A stretch of 64,000 nucleotides of DNA from Embleya hyalina (GCF_003967355.1 NZ_BIFH01000036.1:101740-165739); one strand, 5' to 3'; positions 29,000 to 41,220 are shown, numbered from the stretch's first letter. The notes: generated by a model from the sequence alone, not told the origin. Numbers and translations: made by a program.

Positions 29000-29911
29000 A
29001 TGGAAGAGGCCCTACGAGTCCTGCGGGAGCTGGCATGGCAGTACGACGGAGTGGTGACACGGGAACGAGCGACATCCGCCGGAGTGTCCGGACGGGCGTG
29101 GCGAAGGCTCGTGAACGCTGGGAAGGTGCGCGAGATCGCACGCGGCGTGGGGCTCGTCGATGCCGATCGATGTGCGCTCTCCTCGCGCGGGTTGTTGCGC
29201 GCCGGGCTCGCGGCCTATGGAGAGCGGGCCGTCGCCGTATTGCACAGTGCGGCCCGTACGCACGGGATGCGTGGTGTGCCACACGAGGAATGTGTGCACG
29301 TGGCGACGCCCGACACCGCCTCGCGTCGCGGTGGGCCGGGGATCGTGGCGCATCGCCGCCAGCTGCGAGCCGACGAGATCGTGACGGTGGACGGCCTGCC
29401 GGTGACGACGCCGGTACGCACACTCGCCGACCTCGTCCCGAGGCTGTCGCCCGAGGAAGGTCTCGCGGTGCTCGACTCGGCGCTGCACCTGGGGCTGGTG
29501 AAGGAGGCGGACCTCGTGGGGATCGAGCGGGCGTCGGCGGGCCGTCCCGGCGCGGGCCGGGTACGACCACTGCTCGCGATCGCGGACGGGCGGGCCGAGA
29601 GCCCGTTGGAGTCGCGGGTACGGCTCGACTGCGTGCGCGGCGGGGTCGCACCGGACGAGTTGCAGCACGAGGTCGCCCTGCCCGGCGGCGGTCGGGCCCG
29701 GGTGGACCTCGCGTGGCTCACCGGCTTGCGGCCCGTCTTCGCGGAGGCGGACGGCGTGGACGTGCACTCGCGGCCCGACGCGCTGTTTCGCGATCGGGCC
29801 AGGGCCAACGAACTCGCCCTCGTGGGCGCCCTGGTGCTGCGTTTCACCTGGCACGACACGCTCCGCCGGGGGCGGGTGGCCGGGCTCGTGCGGCGAGCGT
29901 TCCAGTCGTGA
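29000..29911 (+). CDS. AbiEi-like HTH protein with DUF559-type nuclease-like C-terminus
   Basis: A 303-residue cytoplasmic protein. The first 60 residues (LAWQYDGVVTRERATSAGVSGRAWRRL) match the winged-helix start of AbiEi-type antitoxins. The middle contains TPVRTLADLVPRLSPEEGLAVLDSAL (abridged), usual in actinobacterial members. The C-terminal 100 residues resemble the DUF559/Vsr-like PD-(D/E)XK fold: ESPLESRVRL, VDLAW and FAEADG...H. An AbiEii-type toxin gene is not present beside it, so this looks like the common stand-alone actinobacterial form rather than a type IV toxin-antitoxin pair. The ATG at 29000 has AGGA nine bases upstream. Function is unproven. Confidence 0.75.
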   Translation: MEEALRVLRELAWQYDGVVTRERATSAGVSGRAWRRLVNAGKVREIARGVGLVDADRCALSSRGLLRAGLAAYGERAVAVLHSAARTHGMRGVPHEECVHVATPDTASRRGGPGIVAHRRQLRADEIVTVDGLPVTTPVRTLADLVPRLSPEEGLAVLDSALHLGLVKEADLVGIERASAGRPGAGRVRPLLAIADGRAESPLESRVRLDCVRGGVAPDELQHEVALPGGGRARVDLAWLTGLRPVFAEADGVDVHSRPDALFRDRARANELALVGALVLRFTWHDTLRRGRVAGLVRRAFQS

Positions 29912-29949
29912 GTCCGGTGGCCGCGGTGGTGTCGTCGAAGGCGGCCGCG

Positions 29950-30504
29950 CTATCCCGTGACGCGGACGTTCTCCAGGGCCAACAGGCGTTGCTTGCGTGG
30001 CAGTCCGCCGGCGTATCCGGTCAACGTGCCGTTCGCGCCGATCACCCGGTGGCACGGGATGATGATGCTGATCGGGTTGCGACCGTTGGCGAGCCCGACC
30101 GCTCGGGAGGCGGTCGGTTGGCCGAGGAACCTCGTCGCCAGGCCGCCGTAGGACATGGTGTGCCCGAACGGGATGGTGGTCAGGGCCGACCAGACCTTGA
30201 GCTGGAAGGCCGTGCCGACCGGCGCCAACGGCAGGTCGAACTCGCGCAGTTCGCCGGCGAAGTAAGCGCTCAACTGCGCCTTCGTCTCACCGAACGCACC
30301 GGGATCGTGTACCCAGTCCGCTTCCGGCGTCGCGGCCATGAACAGGGCGGTGAGCGAGCGGCCGTCGCCGATCATGAGCAGCTCGCCGACGGGGGAGTCC
30401 ATCGTCGCGTACCGACGGGGGCCGTCGAGGGGGGTGTTGAACACGGCGGGAGGCACGTTGGGGTCGGGCGCTTCGACGGCCTCGAACAGGGCGTCCTGGT
30501 TCAT
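29950..30504 (-). CDS. ogt: Methylated-DNA-protein-cysteine methyltransferase
   Basis: A 184-residue suicide enzyme that removes O6-alkyl groups from guanine. The acceptor motif is IIPCHRVIG (Cys at about 149), preceded by the DNA-binding helix [11 protein letters not shown] and the [10 protein letters not shown] wing. The ATG at 30504 overlaps the stop of the Ada-AlkA gene as ATGA, so the two are translationally coupled. Together they divide the functions of E. coli Ada/Ogt and AlkA in one operon. Confidence 0.94.
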   Translation of the reverse strand: MNQDALFEAVEAPDPNVPPAVFNTPLDGPRRYATMDSPVGELLMIGDGRSLTALFMAATPEADWVHDPGAFGETKAQLSAYFAGELREFDLPLAPVGTAFQLKVWSALTTIPFGHTMSYGGLATRFLGQPTASRAVGLANGRNPISIIIPCHRVIGANGTLTGYAGGLPRKQRLLALENVRVTG

Positions 30505-31961
30505 GCGACTTCCTTCACCGAGACGGCGGACGTTGCGGACAGGCTCGCCCACAGGTGGTGCAGTGCGTACGAGCGCCACGGGGACCACGACTGCGCCGCC
30601 GAGATCGAGAGGTTCAAGCCCGCGAGCGCGTGCTTGACGCCCAGATCCGTCGGCAGGAACACGTCCGGATCGCCGAGTGCCCGCAGTCGAATGTACGACG
30701 CCGTCCAGGGGCCGATGCCCGGAAGGGCCAACAAAGCCGCCTCCGCGGCTCGACGATCGACCCCCGGGTCCAGGCGAACGACGCCGGACGCGAGCGCGCC
30801 GGTGAGCGCGAAGAGTGCCTTCTTGCGCGCGTTGGGCATCGGCAGATCGGCCGGATCCGCGTCCGCCAGCGCGGCGGCCGTCGGGAAGGCGTGGGTGAGC
30901 GTGCCCTGAGGTGCGGGGAGCGGCTTGCCGTACAGGGAGGTCAACCGACCCGCGATCGTGCGCGCGCCCGCGACCGAGACCTGCTGGCCGAGCACCGCCC
31001 GCACGGCGAGTTCGTCCGGGTCCACATGGCCCGGCGAGCGCAGCCCGGGCGTGACCCGCACCAGGGCGGCCAGGGTGCCGTCGGCGAGTTCGGCGTTGCC
31101 CAGTGCCTCGTCCACCGCGAGCGGGTCCGCGTCCAGGTCGAGCAGGCGGCGGCAGCGCTGCACGGCGGCGCCCAGGTCGCGCAGATCGGCCAGGACCAGA
31201 CGGCACCACACCCAGGACGGACCGGGGGAGAGTTCGACCACTCCGGTGCCGTGCGGGAGCGACAGCACCCTGCGGTACACGCCGTCCGCGTACTCCTCGA
31301 CGCCGGGCACCGCCCGCAGACCCAGGAAGTCCAGCGCGTGTCCGAGCGCGATCGGCTCCCGGTAGGGCAGGCGCAGCCGGATCTCGCCGGGCTCGACGCT
31401 TCGCGCGCCGGCGCGTCCGCGCACCTCCGTCGGAGTGCGCCCGAACACCTCGCGCACCGTGTCGTTGAACTGGCGCACGCTCGCGAACCCTGCCGCGAAC
31501 GCGACCTGTGCGATCTGGAGATCGGAGGTCTCCAGCAGCACCCGGGCGGTCTGCGCCCGCCGGGCCCTGGCCAGCGCGAGGGGTCCCGCGCCGACCTCGG
31601 CCATCAGCAGGCGGTTCAGTTGGCGGTCGCTGTAGCCGAGGCGGCCCGCCAGACCGCCCACGCCCTCGCGGTCCACGACGCCGTCCGCGATCAGGCGCAT
31701 CGCCCGACCGACCACGTCGGCGCGCACGTCCCACTCCGGCGATCCCGGCGAGGTGTCCGGACGGCAGCGCTTGCACGCCCGGAAACCCGCCGCCTGCGCG
31801 GCCGCCGCGGAGGGGTAGAACCGCGCGTTCTCCCGCTTCGGCTTGACCGCGGGGCAACTCGGCCGGCAGTAGATGTCGGTGCTGGTGACCGCCATGTAGA
31901 ACCAGCCGTCGAACCTACTGTCCCGGCTGCTGCACGCTCGGTAGCACTGCTCGTCGTCCAT
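30501..31961 (-). CDS. Ada-AlkA fusion: methyl-sensing activator and 3-methyladenine glycosylase
   Basis: A 486-residue bifunctional protein. The N-terminal Ada zinc domain (about 1-75) has the Cys ligands in YCRPSCPA and CKRC; the first Cys is the usual methyl-phosphotriester acceptor. An AraC-type helix-turn-helix region follows (about 85-185, ending [10 protein letters not shown]). The C-terminal AlkA glycosylase (about 195-480) has the helix-hairpin-helix [13 protein letters not shown] and the catalytic Asp in LPTDLGVK. It should sense methyl damage, activate its own operon and excise alkylated bases. The start is ATG at 31961, with GTG at 31964 also possible; neither has a strong ribosome site. 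It overlaps the downstream ogt gene by 4 bases. Confidence 0.93.
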   Translation of the reverse strand: MDDEQCYRACSSRDSRFDGWFYMAVTSTDIYCRPSCPAVKPKRENARFYPSAAAAQAAGFRACKRCRPDTSPGSPEWDVRADVVGRAMRLIADGVVDREGVGGLAGRLGYSDRQLNRLLMAEVGAGPLALARARRAQTARVLLETSDLQIAQVAFAAGFASVRQFNDTVREVFGRTPTEVRGRAGARSVEPGEIRLRLPYREPIALGHALDFLGLRAVPGVEEYADGVYRRVLSLPHGTGVVELSPGPSWVWCRLVLADLRDLGAAVQRCRRLLDLDADPLAVDEALGNAELADGTLAALVRVTPGLRSPGHVDPDELAVRAVLGQQVSVAGARTIAGRLTSLYGKPLPAPQGTLTHAFPTAAALADADPADLPMPNARKKALFALTGALASGVVRLDPGVDRRAAEAALLALPGIGPWTASYIRLRALGDPDVFLPTDLGVKHALAGLNLSISAAQSWSPWRSYALHHLWASLSATSAVSVKEVA

Positions 31962-32048
31962 CACGCCGACCAGTGTCGCCCGTTCCCGACCTGGGGGCCG
32001 GCGGGAATCGGACGCCGGCGTGGCGCCCCTTCGGGCCTCGAGCCGGGG

Positions 32049-33419
32049 CTACAGACCCCGGATCAGTCCGTTGCGGAAGAGGTCCACGAAGATCGCGTGG
32101 TCGGCCCGGGCGCGTGCGCCGTAGGCGTGTGCGAAGTCCACCAGCGACGTGATGAAGCCCTCCTCGTCGCGCTCGATCGCTGTGCGGATGGCGTCCTCGG
32201 TCGAGAAGGGTACGAGCGTGTGGCCGCTCTCCTCGTCCGCGACGGCGTGCATCGTCGCGGTGGCGCGGCCCAGGTACTCCACGACCTCCGTGATCGTGTC
32301 CACCTCGTTGAGGTCGGACCAGTCCAGGTCGTTCGCGTAGGGCGAGACCTCGGCGACCAGTTGCCCGATTCCGTCGATGTCGGTGTAGCCGAGCCACGGG
32401 TCCGCGTGCGCCTGCAGGGCGCGTTGGGAGATGACCGTGCGGTGTCCCTCGTGCTCGAAGTAGGAGCGCACCTCGGGGTCGGTGACGTGATGGCTGACCG
32501 AAGGCGTCTGGCCCTGCTTCATGTACAGGATCACGTCGTTCTCCAGCGCCTCCGTGTTCCCCTCGATCAGCAGGTTGTACGAGGGCAGACCGGCGCTGCC
32601 GATGCCGACTCCGCGCCGACCCACGACGTCCTTGACGTCGTAGGTGTCCGGCCGCTGCCGGGTCGCGGGGGGCAGTGTGTCGAGGTAGCGGCCGAACGCC
32701 TCCAGGACCGTCGCCTTGACGTCGTCCGGCAGCTCGAACGCGCCGCCGGACATCGCGAACCGCCGTTCGTGGTCGGCCACGACCGTCTCCGAGCGCAACA
32801 AGCCGATGCGGGTCTGCAGGCGGGCCCGGCGCAGGACCTCCAGCAGCGGACCCTCGGTGGTCGCCAGGGTCAGCGCGGCGTCCTGGGGCGTGGTCTTGTC
32901 GGTGAGCAGGCGAAGCTGGTCGAGGTAGGCAGCGCCGTAGGCGGCGACGAGGGACGCGATGGCGTCGTCGCTCAGCGCCTTGCCGTGCCCGATCAGCGCG
33001 AGACTCGCGGCGAACCGCTTGACGTCCCAGGTCCAGGGGCCGACGTACGCCTCGTCGAAGTCGTTGACGTTGAACACGAGTTTGCCGTCCGCGTTCATGT
33101 ATGTGCCGAAGTTCTCCGCGTGCAGGTCGCCGTGGATCCACACCCGCGAGGTGCGCTCGTCGAGGAAGGGATCCTCCCGGCCGTCCAGGTCGGCGTAGAA
33201 CAGGCAGGCCGTGCCCCGGTAGAACGCGAACGCCGAGGCGGCCATCTTGCGGAACTTCACCCGGAACGCCGCCGGGTCGCCGTCGATCAGCGCGCCGAAG
33301 GCGCGGTCGAAGACCTGCAGGATGTGCCGGGCACGCTCCTCGGCGTCCGTCGGGCCGTACTGCGCGTAGCCACCCTCGAACCCCACGCCGCCCAGACCGA
33401 TACCTATGCCCCCGGTCAT
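32049..33419 (-). CDS. DUF2252 family protein
   Basis: A 456-residue cytoplasmic protein of the DUF2252 family, which has a kinase-like (phosphotransferase) fold. Visible landmarks are VWIHGDLHAENFG (about residues 94-106) and FNVNDFDEAYVGPWTWDVKR (about 115-134), equivalent to the HxD and DFD metal-binding motifs of aminoglycoside phosphotransferase-like kinases. The substrate is not known. The ATG at 33419 gives a Gly-rich start (MTGGIGIGLGG); a purine-rich GAGAGAGG lies upstream and extension to 33578 adds only Arg/Pro-rich sequence. It stands alone between the alkylation-repair operon and the sigma-factor unit. Confidence 0.88.
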   Translation of the reverse strand: MTGGIGIGLGGVGFEGGYAQYGPTDAEERARHILQVFDRAFGALIDGDPAAFRVKFRKMAASAFAFYRGTACLFYADLDGREDPFLDERTSRVWIHGDLHAENFGTYMNADGKLVFNVNDFDEAYVGPWTWDVKRFAASLALIGHGKALSDDAIASLVAAYGAAYLDQLRLLTDKTTPQDAALTLATTEGPLLEVLRRARLQTRIGLLRSETVVADHERRFAMSGGAFELPDDVKATVLEAFGRYLDTLPPATRQRPDTYDVKDVVGRRGVGIGSAGLPSYNLLIEGNTEALENDVILYMKQGQTPSVSHHVTDPEVRSYFEHEGHRTVISQRALQAHADPWLGYTDIDGIGQLVAEVSPYANDLDWSDLNEVDTITEVVEYLGRATATMHAVADEESGHTLVPFSTEDAIRTAIERDEEGFITSLVDFAHAYGARARADHAIFVDLFRNGLIRGL

Positions 33420-33598
33420 CGCGACCGCCTCTCTCGAGTATCCGCGGGATCGGCAGGACCCCGCGTCAGGATCCCAGACGCCCGACCGCGGGCGGCATCG
33501 AGCCCCCGAAGCGTGAGGGGGAGTCAGAGGCGCTCGGGGGCTCGACGTTCGGCGCCTGCCCGGACGACGCCGGGTCATGCCCGACAGGCGTCGGAGAT

Positions 33599-34693
33599 TC
33601 AGTCACGCCTTCCGGAAGTGGGGGTCGACGTGCTGGGGGTCGCGGATCCCGGCACGGTGCCGCGGGTGTATTCCGACCATGTTCCCGCGAACGGTTCCGT
33701 GGGCGGCCCGGCTGTCGTACCGCCGCCCGTCGGGCCGGACGGCGTGTTCGCCGGCGGCTGCGGCTCGTACTTCGCGCCCGAGGAGGACGTGCGGACGAAT
33801 ACCGGCAGGGAGCTGTCGGCGATCTTGTTGACCTCGGGTGGGATCCATACCTTCCAGACCGGATCGAGTGCGAACCCGCGCAACGTGTCCATCTGGAAGA
33901 TCGGCGTCTCCCGGCTGATGGGACCCTTCTCCTCGCGGGAGGTGATCTCCCTGATCTCGATCACGACGCCGTCGGGGCGCTCGACGCGCACGGACCATTC
34001 CTTCGGTCCCTTTCCCGACGGGCCGGCCTTGCCGTCGGCACGGTTTTCCGGGGTGTCGGGCGACGCGGGGTAGACCCAGTCCTGGCGTTCGACCACCTGG
34101 GTGCCGTTCCCCGTCCTGCGGTCCGTGCACGTGGCCTTGGTGCTGCCGTCCTGTGGCGGGCAATGGACCTCGTCGGATTTCTCGGCGTCCTGCCGTACCG
34201 ACACCGAGAACAAGGTGGGGCCGGACGAGTCGTCGAGGACCAACGACACCGACGCGCCCGCGCTGTGTACGCCCGCGGAGGTTTTGTCCGTTACATCCGA
34301 CCCGGTGACCCCGGAGCGCACGAGGCCCTGCGGCACACGCTGCAGGAGGTTTTGCAGCAGTACCGGCGGCAGTACCGGCACCAGTCCGGTCGGTGCGGAC
34401 AGGGTCGGTCGGGCTTTGGGCGCCGCTGCGGTCGGCGGGGCGGGGATCTCCGTCGTGATACCGGCCGGGCCCGTGACATGCCGGTCGCCGCCGTCGTCCC
34501 CGCCGGAGACGGCGAGGACGGTCGTGCCCGCCACGGCGAGCACCGCCGCGGCGGACGCGCCCACCTGGAGACGGCGGACCAGCTTCATCCGTCGGCCTCG
34601 GGCGATACCGCCCGCGACCAATCCCGTCGGGGGCACCAGCCCCGACGCCGACGTCCGCATCGCGGCCGCCAGTTCCTTTTCCTCGGACCCCAT
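33599..34693 (-). CDS. Membrane-anchored protein encoded next to a SigE-family sigma factor
   Basis: A 364-residue protein with a short cytoplasmic N-terminus (about 1-42), one membrane helix (VGASAAAVLAVAGTTVLAV, about 44-62) and a large outer part. It lies 89 bases downstream of the sigma-factor gene in the same direction, the position of an anti-sigma or sigma-associated regulator; I do not see a zinc anti-sigma HxxxCxxC motif. The outer part has a Pro/Thr-rich start and a domain with a Cys pair (VHCPPQDGSTKATC) and a Pro/Thr tail. The ATG at 34693 has GAGGAG upstream. Role as a sigma regulator is inferred from position and topology. Confidence 0.72.
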   Translation of the reverse strand: MGSEEKELAAAMRTSASGLVPPTGLVAGGIARGRRMKLVRRLQVGASAAAVLAVAGTTVLAVSGGDDGGDRHVTGPAGITTEIPAPPTAAAPKARPTLSAPTGLVPVLPPVLLQNLLQRVPQGLVRSGVTGSDVTDKTSAGVHSAGASVSLVLDDSSGPTLFSVSVRQDAEKSDEVHCPPQDGSTKATCTDRRTGNGTQVVERQDWVYPASPDTPENRADGKAGPSGKGPKEWSVRVERPDGVVIEIREITSREEKGPISRETPIFQMDTLRGFALDPVWKVWIPPEVNKIADSSLPVFVRTSSSGAKYEPQPPANTPSGPTGGGTTAGPPTEPFAGTWSEYTRGTVPGSATPSTSTPTSGRRD

Positions 34694-34782
34694 AGACGTA
34701 CCGTCTCCTCGCCATCCGGATGAACCCGGGTCGTCTCGCTCACCAGCCGTACGGCCGTGCCGGCGGTGTACTCGTCGACCCC

Positions 34783-35292
34783 TCATGCGGCGGAAAGCCA
34801 GCCGGACTCGTTCCCGAGCAGGCTCCGCAACTTCTCCAGCGCCCGCATGGACCTGCTGCGCACGGCTCCCTCGGACACGCCCATCTGCCGTGCCGTCTGC
34901 TCCACGCTCAGGTCCTCCCAGTAGCGCAGGACCAACACCGCCCGGTCCTTGGGCGGCAACTCGGCCAGGCTCTTCAGGAGGGTCAGCCGCAACGCCTGGT
35001 CCTCCTCGGGACCGGCGCCCTCCGGCAGGTCCGCGTACGGCTGCTCGGTGCTGCTCAGCCTGCGTCGATGGGACAGATACGTGCGTGTGAGCACGGTGCG
35101 CGCGTACGCCTCCGGGCTGTCGGCCCGGCTGACCCGCTTCCAGGCCCGGTACAACTTGCCCAGCGTCGTCTGCACGAGGTCCTCGGCGAGATGCCAATCG
35201 CCACACAGGAGCCACGCCGTTCGGAACAGCCGACCGCTGCACGCGTTGGCGAACTCCAGGAAATCGGCCGGCTCAGCGTCGAAGCCCGCCAT
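34783..35292 (-). CDS. SigE-family ECF RNA polymerase sigma factor
   Basis: A 169-residue extracytoplasmic-function sigma factor of the short actinobacterial SigE group. Region 2 runs from about 6 to 80 (FLEFANACSGRLFRTAWLLCGDWHLAEDLVQ) and region 4 from about 105 to 160 (LPPKDRAVLVLRYWEDLSVEQTARQMGVSEGAVRSRSMRAL). It lacks the long linker of primary sigma factors. GAGGAGG lies just before the ATG at 35292. It probably controls envelope genes with its downstream membrane partner; whether it autoregulates cannot be seen. Confidence 0.92.
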   Translation of the reverse strand: MAGFDAEPADFLEFANACSGRLFRTAWLLCGDWHLAEDLVQTTLGKLYRAWKRVSRADSPEAYARTVLTRTYLSHRRRLSSTEQPYADLPEGAGPEEDQALRLTLLKSLAELPPKDRAVLVLRYWEDLSVEQTARQMGVSEGAVRSRSMRALEKLRSLLGNESGWLSAA

Positions 35293-35449
35293 AGGCCCTC
35301 CTCGTCCCTACGCGCCCTCGCGCGTACCCACCCCATAGACGCGGCGGACCCCCCGACACGTCACACGTTCCGGCCGAGAATACGTATGTGCAGCTCATAG
35401 GCCTTTCGAGGGGTTGGTCCCGGGGATGGCGGGTCGGCCCGTAGCCTGG

Positions 35450-35475
35450 GTGGGATCGATCACCATCGATCCCAC
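35450..35475. promoter_or_regulatory. Perfect inverted repeat upstream of the Cds1-like gene
   Basis: GTGGGATCGAT / ATCGATCCCAC, an 11-base perfect dyad around CACC, 56 bases before the GTG start. It could be an operator or an mRNA hairpin. It is the most striking dyad in the gap between the sigma factor and the PLP enzyme. Confidence 0.5.
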
Positions 35476-35530
35476 AGCCCTCGTCATCCACACCCGGCAC
35501 GGGGGACAGGAACCAGCCAGGGGAGCCGAC

Positions 35531-36631
35531 GTGACGCCGGTGGGCAACGATGTGGACCGTTTCAGCGCGAAGACCCGGGACTGGGTGGACGAGGCGATCC
35601 GCAAGGTGAGCGCCGACGCGAACCGCTCCGCCGACACCCACCTGCTCGCCTATCCGCTGCCGACCGAGTGGGGCATCGACCTCTACCTCAAAGACGAGTC
35701 CACCCACCCCACGGGCTCGCTCAAGCACCGCCTCGCGCGGTCGTTGTTCCTCTACGCCCTGTGCAACGGGTGGATCGAGGAGGGCACCACCGTAATCGAG
35801 GCGTCCTCGGGCTCCACCGCCGTCTCGGAGGCGTACTTCGCCAACCAGATCGGCCTGCCCTTCGTCGCGGTCATGCCCGCCACGACCAGCCCCGAGAAGA
35901 TCGAACTGATCGAGTTCCACGGCGGGCGATGTCACCTCGTCGACGACGCCGCCACGGTCTACGACGTCTCGCGCTCGCTCGCGGCGGAGACCGGCGGCCA
36001 CTTCATGGACCAGTTCACCTACGCCGAGCGCGCCACCGACTGGCGGGGCAACAACAACATCGCCGAGTCCGTGTTCGAGCAGATGTCGGAGGAGCGCCAC
36101 CCCATCCCCGAGTGGATCGTGGTCGGCGCCGGTACCGGCGGCACCAGCGCGACGATGGGCCGCTACGTGCGCTATCGCCGGCACCACTCCAAGATCTGCG
36201 TCGTGGACCCCGAGAACTCGGCGTTCTTCGAGGGGTGGCGCACGCACGACCCGGCGTACGCCGAGGCCTGCTCGTCGCGGATCGAGGGCATCGGCAGGCC
36301 TCGGGTCGAGGCCAGCTTCATGCCGAACATCGTCGACCGGATGATCAAGATCCCCGACGCCGCGTCGGTGGCGGCGATGCGCGAACTGCACCGCCGCACC
36401 GGCCACAAGGCCGGCGGCTCGACCGGCACCAACCTCTGGGGCGCGCTGCGCCTGGTCGCCGAGATGCGCGCCGCGGGGCGTACCGGCTCGATCGTGACGC
36501 TGCTGTGCGACGGCGGCGAGCGCTACGCGCACTCGTACTACTCGGACGAGTGGTTGGCCCGCCGGAGGTTGGATCTCACCGCATACGAGGCAACCTTGAC
36601 CCACTTCCACACCACGGGCGAATGGCGCTGA
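35531..36631 (+). CDS. PLP-dependent cysteine synthase-family enzyme (Cds1-like)
   Basis: A 366-residue fold-type II PLP enzyme. The Schiff-base Lys is in [11 protein letters not shown] (about residues 60-70), the phosphate loop is [12 protein letters not shown] (about 200-211), and the serine-substrate loop [11 protein letters not shown] lies near 96-106. Close relatives in mycobacteria (Cds1) act as cysteine desulfhydrases, releasing sulfide, pyruvate and ammonia, and this protein is longer than biosynthetic CysK/CysM. Direction of the reaction is therefore uncertain. The start is GTG at 35531 after GGGGAG; the frame stays open to 35414 without a good signal. Possibly controlled through the inverted repeat at 35450-35475. 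Confidence 0.85.
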   Translation: MTPVGNDVDRFSAKTRDWVDEAIRKVSADANRSADTHLLAYPLPTEWGIDLYLKDESTHPTGSLKHRLARSLFLYALCNGWIEEGTTVIEASSGSTAVSEAYFANQIGLPFVAVMPATTSPEKIELIEFHGGRCHLVDDAATVYDVSRSLAAETGGHFMDQFTYAERATDWRGNNNIAESVFEQMSEERHPIPEWIVVGAGTGGTSATMGRYVRYRRHHSKICVVDPENSAFFEGWRTHDPAYAEACSSRIEGIGRPRVEASFMPNIVDRMIKIPDAASVAAMRELHRRTGHKAGGSTGTNLWGALRLVAEMRAAGRTGSIVTLLCDGGERYAHSYYSDEWLARRRLDLTAYEATLTHFHTTGEWR

Positions 36632-36680
36632 TCGGGCGGCCTTAGGCTGGGTGTCGCGGGTCGACCGGGAGGAGCACGGG

Positions 36681-37055
36681 TTGAGCGGGGCGGGAAACGT
36701 CGTCTTCGACAAGCGCGAGCAGTTGGAGAAGATCCAGAGCGGTCTGCTCCCGGGCGAGCAGATCATCGCGGTCTACGACGCGAAGGGCGTCGGCACCGGG
36801 TTCATCGGTCTGACCGATCGGCGCGCGATCATCCAGGACAACAGCTTCGTGGGCAAGAAGGTCGCGATCACCTCGCTGCCCTACTCGAAGATCAGCAGCG
36901 TCAGCATGGTCTCCAACAAGAGCTTCACCGGTTCCTACCTGAGCTCCAGCGAGATCGCGATCCACGTCGGCACGCAGACCTACAGCGTGGAGTTCCGCAG
37001 TGACGACAAGGGCCGACACGTGCACGACGTCATCCTGCACTACATCATGCGTTGA
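36681..37055 (+). CDS. Small PH-domain-like protein
   Basis: A 124-residue protein with the bacterial PH-like fold: LLPGEQIIAVYDAKGVG, a Gly turn, LTDRRAIIQDN, then SLPYSKISSVSMVSN and a closing DVILHYIMR helix. Members of this fold bind lipids or partners at the membrane, but no function is known for this type. I chose a TTG start at 36681 because GGGAGGAG is 6 bases upstream; a GTG at 36651 in the same frame is possible. It lies 49 bases after the Cds1-like gene and may be co-transcribed; its end is 9 bases from the convergent oxidoreductase gene. Confidence 0.82.
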   Translation: MSGAGNVVFDKREQLEKIQSGLLPGEQIIAVYDAKGVGTGFIGLTDRRAIIQDNSFVGKKVAITSLPYSKISSVSMVSNKSFTGSYLSSSEIAIHVGTQTYSVEFRSDDKGRHVHDVILHYIMR

Positions 37056-37064
37056 GCCGCTCGC

Positions 37065-38090
37065 TCAGCGTGTGGCCGTGGCCTCCCCGCGCAGGGGCAG
37101 GCCGGCCGCGCGGTAGATCGCGTCCATGACGCGCAGGGTGGGTACCGCGTCGGCCGCGGGCGTCAGGGGCGGCCGGCCGAGTCGGATCGCGTCCGCGAAC
37201 GCCTGGAGTTGCAGGCGGTAGGTCGGCGTCCTCGCGGCCTCGCCCAGGTGTTCGTGCCGCCGGCGCTTGCCCACGCTCACGGTGAACCGGTGCGGCAGGT
37301 GCGGCATCAGGTAGTTGAATACGCGCATCTCGCCCCGCGTGCCCACCACGTGCGCACGCATGTCGAGCAGGCGCCGCGACCACATCGACGCGTGTACCGT
37401 GCCCAGGACACCGCCCGGCAGCCGCAACCGGGCCGACATCGCGCGGTCCACCCGGCGGTCGCGGGGTACGGTGAGCGCCCGCGCGCCCAGGACCTCGATC
37501 GGGTCGCCGTCGTCGTCGCCCGCCAGCACCCGCATGAGGTGTACGGCGTAGCATCCGGCGTCCATCAGCGACCCGCCCGCGAGGTCGTAGCGGTAGCGGA
37601 TGTCGCCCGGCAGCGGCAGCGGGAAGCACATCGAGGTGTCGATCCGGCGGATCTCGCCCAATTCGCCGTCGTCGACGATCTCCCGCATCCGCCCCGCGAG
37701 CGGGTGGTAGCGGTAGTGGAAGGCCTCCATCGCGACCAGGCCCGCGCGCTCCGCCGCGTCGGCGATCTCGCGCGCCTCGGCCTCGTTGGCGGCCATCGGC
37801 TTCTCGCACAGTACGTGCTTGCCGGCCGCCAGCGCCCGGATCGTCCAGTGCGCGTGCAGTCCGTTGGGCAGCGGGATGTAGACGGCGTCCAGTTCGGGAT
37901 CCGCGATCAGTTCGGCGTAGGTCGCGTGCACCCGCGGGACGCCCTGGCGTCGGGCGAACGCGTCGGCGCGGGCCGGCTCGCGCGCGGCGATCGCGGCCAC
38001 CCGTACCTCCGGGATCAGCCGCGCGGGCCTGACCAGCGCGGCCGGCGCGATGCGAGCCGCGCCGAGTATCCCGATCCGGATCCGCTTCAT
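37065..38090 (-). CDS. Gfo/Idh/MocA family oxidoreductase
   Basis: A 341-residue NAD(P)-dependent dehydrogenase. The Rossmann start is IRIGILGAARIAPAAL (about residues 4-19), the cofactor loop is VYIPLPNGLHAHW (about 70-82), and the family's EKP motif is in VLCEKPMAANE (about 94-104), whose Lys is the usual catalytic residue. AGCYAVH near 177-183 is the substrate-side helix. The sugar or inositol substrate is unknown. The ATG at 38090 has GAGGGG about 10 bases upstream. Divergent from acnA. Confidence 0.9.
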   Translation of the reverse strand: MKRIRIGILGAARIAPAALVRPARLIPEVRVAAIAAREPARADAFARRQGVPRVHATYAELIADPELDAVYIPLPNGLHAHWTIRALAAGKHVLCEKPMAANEAEAREIADAAERAGLVAMEAFHYRYHPLAGRMREIVDDGELGEIRRIDTSMCFPLPLPGDIRYRYDLAGGSLMDAGCYAVHLMRVLAGDDDGDPIEVLGARALTVPRDRRVDRAMSARLRLPGGVLGTVHASMWSRRLLDMRAHVVGTRGEMRVFNYLMPHLPHRFTVSVGKRRRHEHLGEAARTPTYRLQLQAFADAIRLGRPPLTPAADAVPTLRVMDAIYRAAGLPLRGEATATR

Positions 38091-38443
38091 GGCGTCATTC
38101 CCCTCGTCGCCATCCCACCCGATGCGCCCATGCCCCGGGAGTGTTCCCGAGGCCACGCTCCGGACCCACCCGGTGGGCCGTACCGGACTCGCTGTCCCGC
38201 ATGTTAGGGGCGCACGCGCGTGCGTGGGAGAGATCGTCGGGACGAATCCCGACCGACCTTTCGGCGCGCCCAAGACGGGTACCCGCACGGGGGAGTCGGC
38301 GCCTGGGCTAGACTTGTCTTGACATCAAGATATCTGCGGGGCGCAGACCCCGGCATCCCCTACTTAGGGTCACCTTGCTTGGCGAAGGTCGAGTGGGTGT
38401 CGGCAGGATGCGGGAGAAACGCACAAGATCAAGGGAGACCGTC
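38091..38443. other. Intergenic region upstream of acnA
   Basis: A 353-base divergent gap. It contains the inverted repeat at 38317-38330, a TTGACA-like hexamer inside it, and an AAGGGAG ribosome site serving the GTG at 38444. No small gene is visible. Confidence 0.6.
38317..38330. promoter_or_regulatory. Inverted repeat operator candidate upstream of acnA
   Basis: TCTTGA-CA-TCAAGA, with an outer T/A pair as well, 114 bases before the acnA start. A TTGACA -35-like hexamer is embedded in it, so a bound protein could block the promoter. The regulator is not identified here. Confidence 0.5.
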
Positions 38444-41161
<2,718 letters not shown>

Positions 41162-41220
41162 TCGCACACCGATCGGGGGCCGGGTACCGCTTCGCGGTCG
41201 CGGCCTCGCGGTGGTCACGC

